64,000 nucleotides of DNA from Natronosporangium sp035305625 (GCA_963809545.1 CAWEKD010000004.1:124001-188000); one strand, 5' to 3'. Counted from the first letter of the stretch, positions 1 through 9,519 are shown. Numbers and translations are program-made. The notes: a model not told the origin generated them from the letters alone.

Positions 1-996
1 CAACAGCACACTCCGCGGGGCGAACACGATCTGCGCCAACGCGAACGGCAACAGCAGCAGGCCGGTGGCCAGCGGCGAATAGCCGCGTACCAGTTGCAGG
101 TAGAAGGCGACGAAGAAGAACACCCCGAGCGCGGCGAAGAAGATCAGCGCGGTCACTCCGACCGCGGTGGCGAATCGGGGATCCCGGAACAGCCGGACGT
201 CCAGGGACGGATGCCGGGCTCGCCGCTCCCACCACACGAACACCGCCAGCCCGAGCAGCCCGCCCCCGACCCACAGCCACGGCTCCGGTCGGTCGAACCC
301 GTGCTCGCCGCCGTTGACGATCCCGTACACCAGCGCCCCGAGGGCCACCACCGACAACAGGACCCCGGGCAGGTCCAGGCCGCTGGGGGTGGGGTCTCGG
401 GACTCCGGTACCAGCAGCGCGGTCAACCCCATGGACAGGAGCACGACCGGCACGTTGATCAGGAAGATCGAACCCCACCAGAAGTACTCCAGCAGGACCC
501 CGCCGGTCACCGGTCCGATCGCGACCGCGATCCCGACCGCGCCGGACCAGATCCCGATCGCCCGTCCCCGCTCCGCGGGATGGAATACGTGCGAGATGAT
601 CGAGAGCGTGGCCGGCATGATGGCGGCCGCGCCCAGCCCTTTAGCGGCGCGGGCCAGGATCAGTTGGAGCGGATCCTGGGCGTAGGCGGAGGCGACCGAC
701 GCCACCAGGAACACCAGCAGTCCGAACTGCAGCATCCGGCGACGACCGAACCGGTCGCCGAGCACCCCAAACATGAACAGGAACCCGGCGAACGCCAGGG
801 TGTAGGAGTTGACCGCCCACTCCAGCTCCGCCTGGCTGGCCGCCAACCCCTGCTCCGGGTCGGCGAGCACCTTCAGGGCCACGTTGAGGATGGTGTTCTC
901 CAGCACCACTACCAGCAGGCAGAGCACCATCACGCTGAGCACCCACCACCGGCGCGGATGGCCGGTGGGCGTAGCGATAGCGGTGGCCGAGCTCAC
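1..996 (-). CDS. DHA2-family MFS drug exporter, 3' end beyond window
   Basis: The reading frame runs open from a GTG start at 996 to the window edge (332 codons), so the C-terminus is missing. It encodes a multi-helix membrane protein of the 14-TM EmrB/QacA (DHA2) drug:H+ antiporter type. Visible marks are the loop motif GDRFGRRR after TM2, an early WAVNSYTLAFAG segment and the motif-C-like IGPVTGGVLLEYFWW. It should export toxic hydrophobic compounds through the cytoplasmic membrane. A palindrome just upstream (1023-1043) suggests repressor control. The regulator gene is not visible and may lie beyond the left edge. Substrate unknown. Confidence 0.88.
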   Translation of the reverse strand, partial: MSSATAIATPTGHPRRWWVLSVMVLCLLVVVLENTILNVALKVLADPEQGLAASQAELEWAVNSYTLAFAGFLFMFGVLGDRFGRRRMLQFGLLVFLVASVASAYAQDPLQLILARAAKGLGAAAIMPATLSIISHVFHPAERGRAIGIWSGAVGIAVAIGPVTGGVLLEYFWWGSIFLINVPVVLLSMGLTALLVPESRDPTPSGLDLPGVLLSVVALGALVYGIVNGGEHGFDRPEPWLWVGGGLLGLAVFVWWERRARHPSLDVRLFRDPRFATAVGVTALIFFAALGVFFFVAFYLQLVRGYSPLATGLLLLPFALAQIVFAPRSVLL

Positions 997-1022
997 CGCG
1001 TCAGGCTAGCCCTCCCAGTTCC

Positions 1023-1043
1023 GAAACGGAACGGTTCCGTTTC
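1023..1043. promoter_or_regulatory. Putative operator of the MFS exporter
   Basis: Ten-base arms GAAACGGAAC and GTTCCGTTTC flank one central G, a perfect inverted repeat. It lies 27 bases before the GTG start of the exporter and 15 bases beyond the end of mnhG. Its size, symmetry and position fit a TetR-type repressor site overlapping the promoter. It is not followed by a T-run on either strand, so a terminator is less likely. The binding protein is unknown. Confidence 0.65.
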
Positions 1044-1057
1044 ACAAGTGGTCCGAC

Positions 1058-1426
1058 TCACCGATCCCCGCGCTGCCGCCCCAACTTCTCCGCGACCGGT
1101 GCGAGGTCGTCGGTGACCAGCAGGTCCGCCCGGACCTGCTGGTCACGGTAACCAGCCCGACACACCATGTGCGCGGCCACGGGCGCGGTGGCGAGCTGGA
1201 ATACCGCCACCAGCACCAGGGTGGTGATGTCCACTCCGGTACGCAGCCGCAGCCCGCATCCGGTCAGCGCCAACAGCAGCCCCAGCGACTGCGGCTTGGT
1301 AGCGGCGTGCAGCCGCGACATCAAGTCCGGAAACCGCAGCAACGCGACTCCGGCGGCCAAGCTGAGCAGCGCCCCGGCGATGAGGCAGACCGCGGAGATC
1401 ACGTTCAGGATCGCGTCGAGGTTCAT
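1058..1426 (-). CDS. mnhG: Mrp/Mnh Na+/H+ antiporter subunit G
   Basis: A 122-residue membrane protein with three predicted helices. It is the last gene of the mnhA-C-D-E-F-G operon and its ATG overlaps the mnhF stop by 4 nt. The PhaG/MnhG signature is visible as LLRFPDLMSRLHAATKPQSLG. In the family, MrpG is a small subunit needed for the multi-subunit complex that expels Na+ in exchange for protons. The charged C-terminal tail after about residue 95 is cytoplasmic-like and variable in the family. Confidence 0.93.
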   Translation of the reverse strand: MNLDAILNVISAVCLIAGALLSLAAGVALLRFPDLMSRLHAATKPQSLGLLLALTGCGLRLRTGVDITTLVLVAVFQLATAPVAAHMVCRAGYRDQQVRADLLVTDDLAPVAEKLGRQRGDR

Positions 1427-1683
1427 CGGCGCTCCCGCATCGCGAACCGCCCCACCGCCACCGAGCCGGTGAAGCCCAGCAACGACAACACCACCAGCAC
1501 CGGCAGCGCGGTGCCGTCCTGGTAGTAGGCCGCGCCCGCGGCGATCGCGATCACCGTAATGGCCAACAGGACGTCGGTGGCGACGATTCTATCCAGAGTA
1601 GACGGACCACGGACGATCCGAATCAAGGTCAGCCCGCCCGCCACCGCCAACAGCAGCGCTACCGCACCAACGACAACGGTCAT
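1423..1683 (-). CDS. mnhF: Mrp/Mnh Na+/H+ antiporter subunit F
   Basis: An 86-residue protein with three hydrophobic helices, the normal size for MrpF. The family motif GPSTLDRIVATD is present near residue 27. It overlaps mnhE upstream and mnhG downstream by 4 nt each, so translation is probably coupled. It is a structural subunit of the Mrp complex in the cytoplasmic membrane. Confidence 0.93.
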   Translation of the reverse strand: MTVVVGAVALLLAVAGGLTLIRIVRGPSTLDRIVATDVLLAITVIAIAAGAAYYQDGTALPVLVVLSLLGFTGSVAVGRFAMRERR

Positions 1684-2300
1684 GACAGGGTGCTCTCCTT
1701 CTCCGACGAGGGGGATGGAACGGGCGGAGCCGGGGTGGAGGGAGGTGTGGCCGAGGCCGCGGCCAATTGACGCAGCTCCGCCGGGGAGCCGATCGCCCGG
1801 ACGATCCGGGCCTCCACTCCCCAGGTGCTCTCGCGGAACCGCTGCACCTCTTCCTGGTTCTCCACCCCCAGCACATGGACGTACAGGGTGCCGGTGTTCC
1901 GGTCCGCCTCCACGATCAGACTGCCCGGCACCAGGGACACCGCCTCACCGACCAGCGTGAGGTTGAGGTCCGAATTGACCCGCAACGGCACCGCCACCAC
2001 CGCGGTCCGTGGCGGTGGCCCCGGCCGCAGCGCCAACCAGGCCACCTGCACACTGGCCACCACCAGGTCGGCCAGGAACCGCACCACCAGCCAGATGAAC
2101 CACACTGGCCGCACCCGGCCGGCGAAGGTGACCGGGGGCAGCGGGAAGAACCACAGCACCAGCGCGGCCACCACCAGCCCGCCGATCAGGTTGCCCCACG
2201 AGAAGGTGCCCCACAGCAGAATCCAGATCAGTACCAGCACCGCCAAAGCGATGAACTGATTGCGCCACCGCTGGCGCCGGGACAGGGTCTGGTCGGTCAC
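1680..2300 (-). CDS. mnhE: Mrp/Mnh Na+/H+ antiporter subunit E
   Basis: A 206-residue protein with N-terminal membrane helices (about residues 15-95) and a soluble C-terminal domain containing VSLVPGSLIVEAD and LYVHVLGVE, both typical of MrpE. A Pro/Ser-rich tail of about 30 residues extends beyond the usual family end. ATG overlaps the mnhD stop by 4 nt. It supports assembly and activity of the antiporter complex. Confidence 0.93.
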   Translation of the reverse strand: MTDQTLSRRQRWRNQFIALAVLVLIWILLWGTFSWGNLIGGLVVAALVLWFFPLPPVTFAGRVRPVWFIWLVVRFLADLVVASVQVAWLALRPGPPPRTAVVAVPLRVNSDLNLTLVGEAVSLVPGSLIVEADRNTGTLYVHVLGVENQEEVQRFRESTWGVEARIVRAIGSPAELRQLAAASATPPSTPAPPVPSPSSEKESTLS

Positions 2301-3865
2301 GGCGCCTCCCTCGGGAATACCGCCTCCAGATACGGGGTGCGTTGCAGCAGATCCCGGGCGGCCTGGTCACTGACGTCAAACAGTGGGCCAGCCACCAGGG
2401 TCAGGCCCGCCCCCAGCGCCACCAACACCAAGGTCGGGACGATCATCAACCGGGGCAGCATCGCCCCGGACGGGCTCGGGTCGGACAGCCCCAGCAAGCG
2501 GGCGCGCTCCGCCGCGGGGGAGACGTCCGGCACCGACGGCATCTCCGGGTGCGGCATCCGCCAGAATGCCAGGTTCCACACCCGCGCAATGGCGTACAGG
2601 GTGAGCAGGCTGGTCACGACCCCACCGGCGACCAGGGTCCAGGCCATCGGGCTACCCACCTCCACCCCGGCCTGCAACAACCCGAGCTTGCCCAGGAATC
2701 CGGAGAACGGCGGGATCCCGGCCAGGTTCAGCGCGGGTACGAAGAACAGCACCGCCAACAACGGCGACACCCGAGACAGCCCGCCCAGCCGGTCCAGGGA
2801 GGTGGTGCCGCCTCGGCGTTCGATCAACCCCGCCACCAGGAACAGCGTGGTCTGGATGACGATGTGGTGGACCACGTAGAAGATCGCGCCGGTCAGCCCC
2901 GCGACGCTGGCCAACCCCACCCCGAACAGCATGTACCCGATGTGGCTGATCAAGGTGAAGGAGAGCAGCCGCTTGATGTCCGACTGGGCGACCGCGCCCA
3001 GGATCCCCACCACCATGGTCAGCAGCGCCAGGAACATCAACATGTCCCCGACCGGGCTGTCCGGGAACAGCAGCGTTTTGGTCCGAATGATGGCGTACAC
3101 CCCGACCTTGGTCAGCAACCCGGCGAACACCGCGGTGACCGGGGCGGGGGCGGTCGGGTAGCTGTCCGGCAGCCAGGCCGACAACGGGAACACCGCCGCC
3201 TTGATACCGAACGCCAGCAGCAGCATCCCCTCCAGCGCGAGACTGAGCCCCGGCGGCAGGTCCTGGACCCGCTCGGCCAGGTGCGCCAGGTTCAAGGTCC
3301 CGGTGGCGCCGTACACCAACCCGATCGCCGACAGGAAGATCACCGAGGAGAGCAGGCTGACCACCACGTACGTGGTGCCGGCGCGCACCCGGGTGCCGGT
3401 GCTGCCCAGCGTCAGCAGCACGTAGCTGGCCACCAGCAGAATCTCAAACCCGACATACAGATTGAACAGATCGCCGGACAGGAACGCGTTGGTGACCCCC
3501 GCGGCCAGCACCAGATAGGTGGGGTGGTAGACGGTCAGCGGGGTCTCCTCGTTGCCGTCGGCCATACCCTGGCCGATCGAGTAGATCAGCACGCACAGCG
3601 TGACCGCGGCGGACACCACGAGCATCAACGCGGCCAGCTTGTCGGCGACCAGCACGATGCCCACCGGCGCGGTCCAGGCACCCACCTCCATCACTAGCGG
3701 TCCATGTTGAACCGTGAGTGCCAGCAGCGCCACCGCCACCGCCAGGGCGGCGGAGAGTACGGTCAGGGTGACCGCTCGCTGCGCCCGCGGGCGCCGGGGC
3801 ATCATCAACGTCAACGCCGCTCCCAACAGCGGCATCACCACCGGCAGCGGTACCAGCCAGGTCAC
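2297..3865 (-). CDS. mnhD: Mrp/Mnh Na+/H+ antiporter subunit D
   Basis: A 522-residue polytopic protein of the proton-conducting membrane transporter family, related to complex I subunits NuoM/NuoN. About 14 helices are expected. Family segments include NLYVGFEILLVASY, AAVFPLSAWLPDSYP with its conserved Lys just before, and DIKRLLSFTLISHIGYML. It should form one of the two H+/Na+ pathways of the Mrp complex. It sits third in the operon with 4-nt overlaps on both sides. Confidence 0.95.
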   Translation of the reverse strand: MTWLVPLPVVMPLLGAALTLMMPRRPRAQRAVTLTVLSAALAVAVALLALTVQHGPLVMEVGAWTAPVGIVLVADKLAALMLVVSAAVTLCVLIYSIGQGMADGNEETPLTVYHPTYLVLAAGVTNAFLSGDLFNLYVGFEILLVASYVLLTLGSTGTRVRAGTTYVVVSLLSSVIFLSAIGLVYGATGTLNLAHLAERVQDLPPGLSLALEGMLLLAFGIKAAVFPLSAWLPDSYPTAPAPVTAVFAGLLTKVGVYAIIRTKTLLFPDSPVGDMLMFLALLTMVVGILGAVAQSDIKRLLSFTLISHIGYMLFGVGLASVAGLTGAIFYVVHHIVIQTTLFLVAGLIERRGGTTSLDRLGGLSRVSPLLAVLFFVPALNLAGIPPFSGFLGKLGLLQAGVEVGSPMAWTLVAGGVVTSLLTLYAIARVWNLAFWRMPHPEMPSVPDVSPAAERARLLGLSDPSPSGAMLPRLMIVPTLVLVALGAGLTLVAGPLFDVSDQAARDLLQRTPYLEAVFPREAP

Positions 3866-4329
3866 GAGTGCTCCCGTGGGTCACGCGGGGTCGGAATCAC
3901 GGCGGCCGCCCCGGCCGCGGCGACCTCGCTGTCCGGGGTGTCGTCCTCCCCCACCTCAGACCGGTCCCGATCTTGCTCCGCCTGGCGCATGATCCGCCGG
4001 TCCTCGACGTCGTCCTGCACCTCGTCGTGCCCGGTCAGGTACCAGCTGCGGTACGCCATCGCCAACAGGAACGCGGTCATCCCGAACGTGATCACGATGG
4101 CGGTGAGGATCATGGCGTGCGGGAGCGGATCGCTCATCTGGTCCTGCGGAGTGGTGCCGACGATCGGCGCCCCGCCGGCGCGGCCGGTGGTCAGAATCAG
4201 CAGGTTGGCGCCGTTGCCCAGCAGGACCACCCCCATCACCACCCGGGTGAGGCTGCGCTCCAGCAGTAACGCCACGCCCGCGGCGAACAGCACCCCGATC
4301 AGCAGCACGTACCAGAGGTTGGGACTCAC
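3862..4329 (-). CDS. mnhC: Mrp/Mnh Na+/H+ antiporter subunit C
   Basis: A 155-residue protein homologous to complex I subunit NuoK. Three helices occupy roughly residues 5-100, with the family segments VLLGNGANLLIL and DPLPHAMILTAIVI. The C-terminal 45 residues are charged and rich in Asp/Glu/Arg, longer than in many MrpC proteins. 4-nt overlaps link it to mnhA upstream and mnhD downstream. Confidence 0.95.
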   Translation of the reverse strand: MSPNLWYVLLIGVLFAAGVALLLERSLTRVVMGVVLLGNGANLLILTTGRAGGAPIVGTTPQDQMSDPLPHAMILTAIVITFGMTAFLLAMAYRSWYLTGHDEVQDDVEDRRIMRQAEQDRDRSEVGEDDTPDSEVAAAGAAAVIPTPRDPREHS

Positions 4330-7169
4330 ACCGGCTCCTTCACCCGCATCCGAGCCCGGCTCGGCAGCCCCGCCTCCTGCTGGCGGTCCACCTCCGCGCC
4401 GAGACTACGCAGGATGTCCAGGACCAGACCGATCACGATCAGGTACACCCCGATGTCAAAGAACACCGAGGTGACCAGGTGCACCTCACCGAACGCCGGC
4501 AGCTGCAGGTCGAGCAGCGCGCTCTGTAGCACCTGCCCACCCAGCACCATGGCGGCCACCCCGGTGCCGGCGGCGAACAACAGCCCGGTGCCCAACACCA
4601 CGCCCGCATCGGCGGGCGCGGCCGCGTTCAGTTCCTGCCGACCACCGGCCAGATAGCGCAGGGTCAGGGCGAGCCCCGCCACCAGCCCTCCGGTGAAGCC
4701 ACCGCCGGGTGCGTTGTGGCCGGAGAACAGCAGGTACAGCGAGAACAGCACGATCGGGTGGAACACGAGCCGGGCCACCACCTGCAGCATGATCGACTGC
4801 CGCCGGGCCTCCGGGCTGTCCCCCGCCATCAGCCACGGCCATCCCCGGTCCCGCTGCCCCCGCACCGGTCGGCTCCCCCGCCGCCGGGTGAACGCCTGGC
4901 TACGGCGGAAGATCAGGCTGGCCACCCCGGTCCCCGCCACCACCAGCACGGAGATCTCCCCCAGGGTGTCCCAGGCCCGCATGTCGACCAGGGTCACGTT
5001 CACCACGTTGCGGCCACCGCCGTCGGCGAAGGCCAGCTCCGGAAAGTCCACAGAGATCGGTATCGCCGCCCGGCCGGCCACCGCCGCGTACGCCAGTCCG
5101 GACATCACCAATCCGACCGCGACCCCGACCGCTATCCGCCACCGCCGGGTACGACGGGCGGGGCGCTCGGAGAACCGCGCCGGCAACCGGCGTAGCACCA
5201 ACACGAACAGCACGATCGAGACGGTCTCGACCAGGAACTGGGTCAGCGCCAGGTCCGGCGCACCGTGCAGGATGAACAACGCCGCGATGGCGTAGCCGCA
5301 GACCCCGACCAGGATCGCCGCGGTCATCCGCCGCTGGACCCGGGCGGCGAACACCGCCGCCCCGCCCGCGACCGCCCCCACGATCAGCTGGGGCACGGTC
5401 ATCGCCAGCGACTGCGGCCCCGTCGTGGGGAACAGCCGTCCCCACAGCAGCACTCCCCCGCCGAACACCACCAGCACCAGCAAGGTCGTGCCGAGGTAGA
5501 ACGGCAACGATCCCCGCTGGGTCGCCGCGGTCAACACCACCGCCAGCCGGTCCAACCACCGCCGGCACCACTGGTAGACGTCCTCACCGGTAACCGGCAG
5601 CCCGCCCCGGGTGAGGCTCGGGCGGCGGCTGATGACCCAGGCCAGGCCGAGCCCCGCGACCAGCGCCAGCCCGGACAGGGCCAGCGCCACTGTGGGCCCG
5701 TGCCACAGCGCCAGGTGCTGGTCGGCCCCCGTCTCCGGAAACGCCGACACGTAGCCGGACAGCAGCCGGTCCACCACCGGCGCGCCCGCGCCGGCGATCA
5801 GGCCGACCGCGGCCAGCACCAGCGCCGGGGCCACCAGCAGCGGGCCTGGCCGCTCCCCGGCGGTGGCGGGGTGGCCGGCCCGGGTGCCGAACGCCCCCCA
5901 CAGGAAGCGCAGCGTGTAGGCCACGGTCAGCACCGACCCGGTCACCAGACCGGCCAGCACCAACCGGTCGACCGTGCCGCCGGCGGCGAAGGCCGCGAAC
6001 ACCCCCTCCTTGGCCACGAACCCGAGCGTGGGGGGCAGGCCCGCCATGGAGGCGGCCGCCAGGACCGCTAATCCGCACACCACCGGCATCCGCCGGCCCA
6101 GCCCGGACAGCTCCCGCACATCCCGGGTACCGGTGGCCCGGTCGATGATCCCGACCACCAGGAACAGCGCGGCCTTGAACAACGCGTGGGCCAGCAGCAT
6201 GGCCGCACCGGCCAGCGCCGCCGCCCGGGTGCCCGCCCCCAGCGCCACCGTCAACAGCCCCAACTGGCTCACCGTGCCGTAGGCCAGCAACAGCTTGAGG
6301 TCGTGCTGCCGCAACGCCGCTGCCCCACCCAGCAGCATGGTCACCACCCCGGTGGTGAGCACCACCGCGCGCCAGGGAGAGTCGGCGGCGAAGGCGGGGG
6401 ACAGCATCGCCATCAGGAACACCCCCGCCTTGACCATGGCGGCGGCGTGCAGGTAGGCGCTGACCGGGGTGGGGGCGGCCATGGCCGCCGGCAACCAGAA
6501 GCTGAACGGGAAAATCGCCGACTTGGACAGCGCCCCGATCAAGACCAGCACCAACGCCACCGTCAGGTAGGGCGCCGCCGGCGGGGCGGCGGCCAGCACC
6601 TCCGACAGCCGGTACGAGCCGGCGTGCTGCCCCAGCATGATCAGCCCCACCAGCATCGCCAACCCGCCCAGGGTGGTCACCAGCAGGGCTTGTAGCGCCG
6701 CCCGGCGGCTGGTCTGCCGGGCAGGATCATGCCCGATCAGCAGGTAGGAGAAGACGGTGGTCAACTCCCAGAACACGTACAGCAAGAGCAGATCGTCGCT
6801 GACCACCAGGCCGAGCATGGCGCCGGCGAAGGCCAGGAAGGTCGCCGCGAACCGGCCCAGCCCCGCCTCCTCGGCGTGGAAGTACCGAGCACTGTAGATC
6901 AGCACCAGGGTCCCGACCCCGCTGACCAACAGCACCATCAACCACGGCAGGGTGGTCAGCCGGAAGCTGAGTCCTAACCCGAGTTCCGGTACCCAGGGGT
7001 GGCTCTCCACCACCGCACCGGTGCGGATCTGGTCGAACTGGGTCAGTGCCCATCCGAGGGTGCCGGCCGGCACCACCGCCAGTCCGTACAGAGCAGAGCG
7101 GCCCCATTGCCGCACCGCCCAAGGTGCGAATAGGGCCGCCAGCGCGTGAGCAGCCAGCAGTACGAGCAC
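4326..7169 (-). CDS. mnhA: Mrp/Mnh Na+/H+ antiporter subunit A with fused B domain
   Basis: A 947-residue protein and first gene of the operon. Residues about 1-600 match MrpA/NuoL (VFWELTTVFSYLLIGHDP, AIFPFSFWLPAAMAAPTPVSAYLHAA, DLKLLLAYGTVSQLG). The C-terminal part matches MrpB: FHPIVLFSLYLLFSGHNAPGGGF is its signature region, near residue 830. MrpA and MrpB are thus one polypeptide, and no separate mnhB exists in the operon, as is usual in actinobacteria. The complex gives Na+ and alkali tolerance and pH homeostasis. The residue count and the 4-nt overlap with mnhC support the ends chosen. Confidence 0.95.
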   Translation of the reverse strand: MLVLLAAHALAALFAPWAVRQWGRSALYGLAVVPAGTLGWALTQFDQIRTGAVVESHPWVPELGLGLSFRLTTLPWLMVLLVSGVGTLVLIYSARYFHAEEAGLGRFAATFLAFAGAMLGLVVSDDLLLLYVFWELTTVFSYLLIGHDPARQTSRRAALQALLVTTLGGLAMLVGLIMLGQHAGSYRLSEVLAAAPPAAPYLTVALVLVLIGALSKSAIFPFSFWLPAAMAAPTPVSAYLHAAAMVKAGVFLMAMLSPAFAADSPWRAVVLTTGVVTMLLGGAAALRQHDLKLLLAYGTVSQLGLLTVALGAGTRAAALAGAAMLLAHALFKAALFLVVGIIDRATGTRDVRELSGLGRRMPVVCGLAVLAAASMAGLPPTLGFVAKEGVFAAFAAGGTVDRLVLAGLVTGSVLTVAYTLRFLWGAFGTRAGHPATAGERPGPLLVAPALVLAAVGLIAGAGAPVVDRLLSGYVSAFPETGADQHLALWHGPTVALALSGLALVAGLGLAWVISRRPSLTRGGLPVTGEDVYQWCRRWLDRLAVVLTAATQRGSLPFYLGTTLLVLVVFGGGVLLWGRLFPTTGPQSLAMTVPQLIVGAVAGGAAVFAARVQRRMTAAILVGVCGYAIAALFILHGAPDLALTQFLVETVSIVLFVLVLRRLPARFSERPARRTRRWRIAVGVAVGLVMSGLAYAAVAGRAAIPISVDFPELAFADGGGRNVVNVTLVDMRAWDTLGEISVLVVAGTGVASLIFRRSQAFTRRRGSRPVRGQRDRGWPWLMAGDSPEARRQSIMLQVVARLVFHPIVLFSLYLLFSGHNAPGGGFTGGLVAGLALTLRYLAGGRQELNAAAPADAGVVLGTGLLFAAGTGVAAMVLGGQVLQSALLDLQLPAFGEVHLVTSVFFDIGVYLIVIGLVLDILRSLGAEVDRQQEAGLPSRARMRVKEPV

Positions 7170-7246
7170 GCGCCTCCTCGCTGATCAAATTATGGACGGG
7201 GCTTCCAGGGTAACGGGCCACACATGATCCGCAGCGGACTGTGAGA

Positions 7247-8122
7247 TCAGTCACTAGAGGCCAGTAGCGTCTGCAGCTCGGCCGCATTGCGTTGGGCATA
7301 GTCGCGGTAGCAGTTGTTCAGTAATGCGTGGGTCTGCTCCGCCTCCCCCGCCAGCCGTCGGATCCGAGAGGCCCAGTCCGCCAGCTCCTGTTGTGAGTAG
7401 CGGTATCCGAATTTTTCATAGATATCCCGGCTGGTCCACTTGCTACTGTGCCCGTGGAGCCGGACCATCGCTAGCTCACCGGTTACCTCCAACACCGGCG
7501 GCACCGATGAGCGGTGCCCCTGCGGCATGTCCACACATACATACGGCAATTGGTGGGCCCGCAGGAACTCCAGCGTTTCTCGCTGGTTATCCCCAGCGAA
7601 CCAAGAGGAGTGCCGCAGCTCCACCGCTACCGGGAGTGGCCGGCAGCGGGCGGCCACCTCCAACAAGTACTGCTTGTTGTCTTTCCGGATGGTAAACCAG
7701 GGCGGGAACTGAAACAGAATCGCCCCCAGCTTGCCGGCCTCGGCCAGTGGCTCCAGTGCAGACAGAAATCGAGACCACACCTCCTCATACGCCTGCGCGG
7801 GTAGATCCTTGGGGTACAGATGCCGTTTGTCAGTGTCCGGGCGCAGATCGGCGTAAAGCGCCTCCGGCCGGGTCGGGTGCCCCGTCAGCAGGCTGAACGC
7901 CTTGACGTTGAAAGTGAACTCGTCTGGAGTGCGATCTGTCCACAGTGCCACTGTCCGTTCGGCTGGAGGGGCATAGTATGTGGAATCCACCTCGACCAAT
8001 GGAAATTGGCTGGCGTAATACGCCAACCGACGCGCCGGATTGTCCGCGCTCGGGGGGTACCATCCGGATGCCAGTAGCGTCCGGTCGGTCCAGGATGCGG
8101 TGCCGACCTTGATCTCTCCCAT
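7247..8122 (-). CDS. DUF72 family protein
   Basis: A 291-residue protein starting MGEIKVGTASW, the standard DUF72 beginning, so the ATG at 8122 is preferred over the long upstream extension of the frame. Other family marks are WYPP, YYASQFPLVEVDSTYY, FTFNVKAFSLLTGHPT, FQFPPWF and MVRLHGH. The family has a TIM-barrel fold and its biochemical role is not established. The C-terminal LLNNCYRDYAQRNAAEL matches the family end. It lies just downstream of yebC and may be cotranscribed. Confidence 0.9.
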   Translation of the reverse strand: MGEIKVGTASWTDRTLLASGWYPPSADNPARRLAYYASQFPLVEVDSTYYAPPAERTVALWTDRTPDEFTFNVKAFSLLTGHPTRPEALYADLRPDTDKRHLYPKDLPAQAYEEVWSRFLSALEPLAEAGKLGAILFQFPPWFTIRKDNKQYLLEVAARCRPLPVAVELRHSSWFAGDNQRETLEFLRAHQLPYVCVDMPQGHRSSVPPVLEVTGELAMVRLHGHSSKWTSRDIYEKFGYRYSQQELADWASRIRRLAGEAEQTHALLNNCYRDYAQRNAAELQTLLASSD

Positions 8123-8139
8123 GGTCCCCCCAAGAGCGC

Positions 8140-8892
8140 TCAGCCGACTGCGGCCATCACCTCGTCGGACACGTCGAAGTTGGCGTAGACGTTCTGCACG
8201 TCGTCGCAGTCCTCCAGCGCCTCGATCAACCGGAAGACCTTCCGCGCGCCCTCTTCGTCCAACGGCACGCTCACCGACGGCATGAACGAGGTCTCGGCGG
8301 AGTCGTAGTCGATACCCGCGCTCTGCAGCGCCGACCGCACCGCCACCAGGTCGCCGGGCTCGCTCACCACTTCGAACGCCTCCCCGAGGTCGTTGCACTC
8401 CTCGGCACCGGCGTCGAGCACCGCCCCCAACACATCGTCCTCAGTCAGCCCATCGGCCTTGGGAACCAGCACCACGCCCTTGCGCTGGAACAGGTAGGAC
8501 ACGCTGCCGGCATCGGCCAGCGACCCCCCGTTGCGGGTCAGGGCGGTGCGCACCTCGGTGGCGGCCCGGTTCCGATTGTCGGTCAGGCACTCAATCAGCA
8601 GCGCCACCCCGCCCGGGGCGTACCCCTCGTACATGATCGTTTCCCAGTCGGCACCCCCGCTCTCCTGACCGGAGCCGCGCCGAACTGCCCGTTCGATGTT
8701 CTCGTTGGGTACCGAATTCTTCTTGGCCTTCTGGATCGCGTCGTCGAGGGTGGGGTTGGCGGCTGGGTCGCCGCCGCCGATGCGCGCCGCGACCTCGATG
8801 TTCTTGATCAGCCGGGCGAACAGCTTGCCGCGCTTAGCGTCGACCGCTGCCTTCCGGTGCTTGGTCGTGGCCCACTTGGAATGGCCAGCCAT
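8140..8892 (-). CDS. yebC: YebC/PmpR family regulator or translation factor
   Basis: A 250-residue protein of normal YebC length, starting MAGHSKWATTKHRK, the hallmark of the family. Internal segments IQKAKKNSVPNENIERA and EGYAPGGVALLIECLTDNRNR are also diagnostic. Members bind DNA or the ribosome. Recent work on the family links some to relief of ribosome stalling at polyproline. It lies next to pdxT as in mycobacteria (Rv2603c beside Rv2604c). In many actinobacteria ruvC follows on the other side, but here a DUF72 gene does. Confidence 0.95.
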   Translation of the reverse strand: MAGHSKWATTKHRKAAVDAKRGKLFARLIKNIEVAARIGGGDPAANPTLDDAIQKAKKNSVPNENIERAVRRGSGQESGGADWETIMYEGYAPGGVALLIECLTDNRNRAATEVRTALTRNGGSLADAGSVSYLFQRKGVVLVPKADGLTEDDVLGAVLDAGAEECNDLGEAFEVVSEPGDLVAVRSALQSAGIDYDSAETSFMPSVSVPLDEEGARKVFRLIEALEDCDDVQNVYANFDVSDEVMAAVG

Positions 8893-8898
8893 GTATGC

Positions 8899-9519
8899 CT
8901 ATCCCTCCGTTACCGCCGCCGCCCGCACCAGCTCCAGGAACGACCGATGCACCCGAAGATCACCAGTGAGCTCCGGATGGAAGGAGGTCGCGAGCAGGCG
9001 GTCCTGACGTACCGCCACAATCCTACCGGCGGTGCGGCCAAGCACCGTCACACCGGGACCCACCCGTTCTACCCCGGGGGCCCGGATGAACACCGCCGGC
9101 ACGGACCCAATTCCCGCCAATTCAATGGCGGTCTCGAATGAATCCGCCTGTCGACCGAACGCATTCCGCCGCACCACCATGTCGATACCGCCGAACGACT
9201 CCTGGTCCGGCCTCCCGTCCAGGATCTGACGGGCGAGCATGACCATCCCCGCGCAGGAGCCGTACGTAGGCATCCCCTGGCGAATCCGGCGCCGGATCGG
9301 CTCCAGCAACCCGAACTCCGCGGCGAGCGCGCCGATGGTGGTGGACTCCCCGCCGGGAATCACCAGCCCCGCCACCTCGGCCAGCTCCGCTGGGCGGCGT
9401 ACCGGCCGGGCGATGGCCCCGCATGCGGTCAGCATCCGCAGGTGCTCGCGCACATCCCCCTGCAGCGCGAGCACCCCCACCAGCGGGGCCGCCGCCCGGC
9501 CCGACGTCGGTCGGCTCAC
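8899..9519 (-). CDS. pdxT: Pyridoxal 5'-phosphate synthase glutaminase subunit
   Basis: A 206-residue class I glutamine amidotransferase that releases ammonia from glutamine and passes it to PdxS for PLP synthesis. It shows GVLALQGDVREH at the N-terminus, the oxyanion segment PGGESTT, the nucleophile in YGSCAGM, and the His-Glu pair in SFHPELT. ATG overlaps the pdxS stop by 4 nt, giving a coupled pdxS-pdxT unit. Confidence 0.96.
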   Translation of the reverse strand: MSRPTSGRAAAPLVGVLALQGDVREHLRMLTACGAIARPVRRPAELAEVAGLVIPGGESTTIGALAAEFGLLEPIRRRIRQGMPTYGSCAGMVMLARQILDGRPDQESFGGIDMVVRRNAFGRQADSFETAIELAGIGSVPAVFIRAPGVERVGPGVTVLGRTAGRIVAVRQDRLLATSFHPELTGDLRVHRSFLELVRAAAVTEG

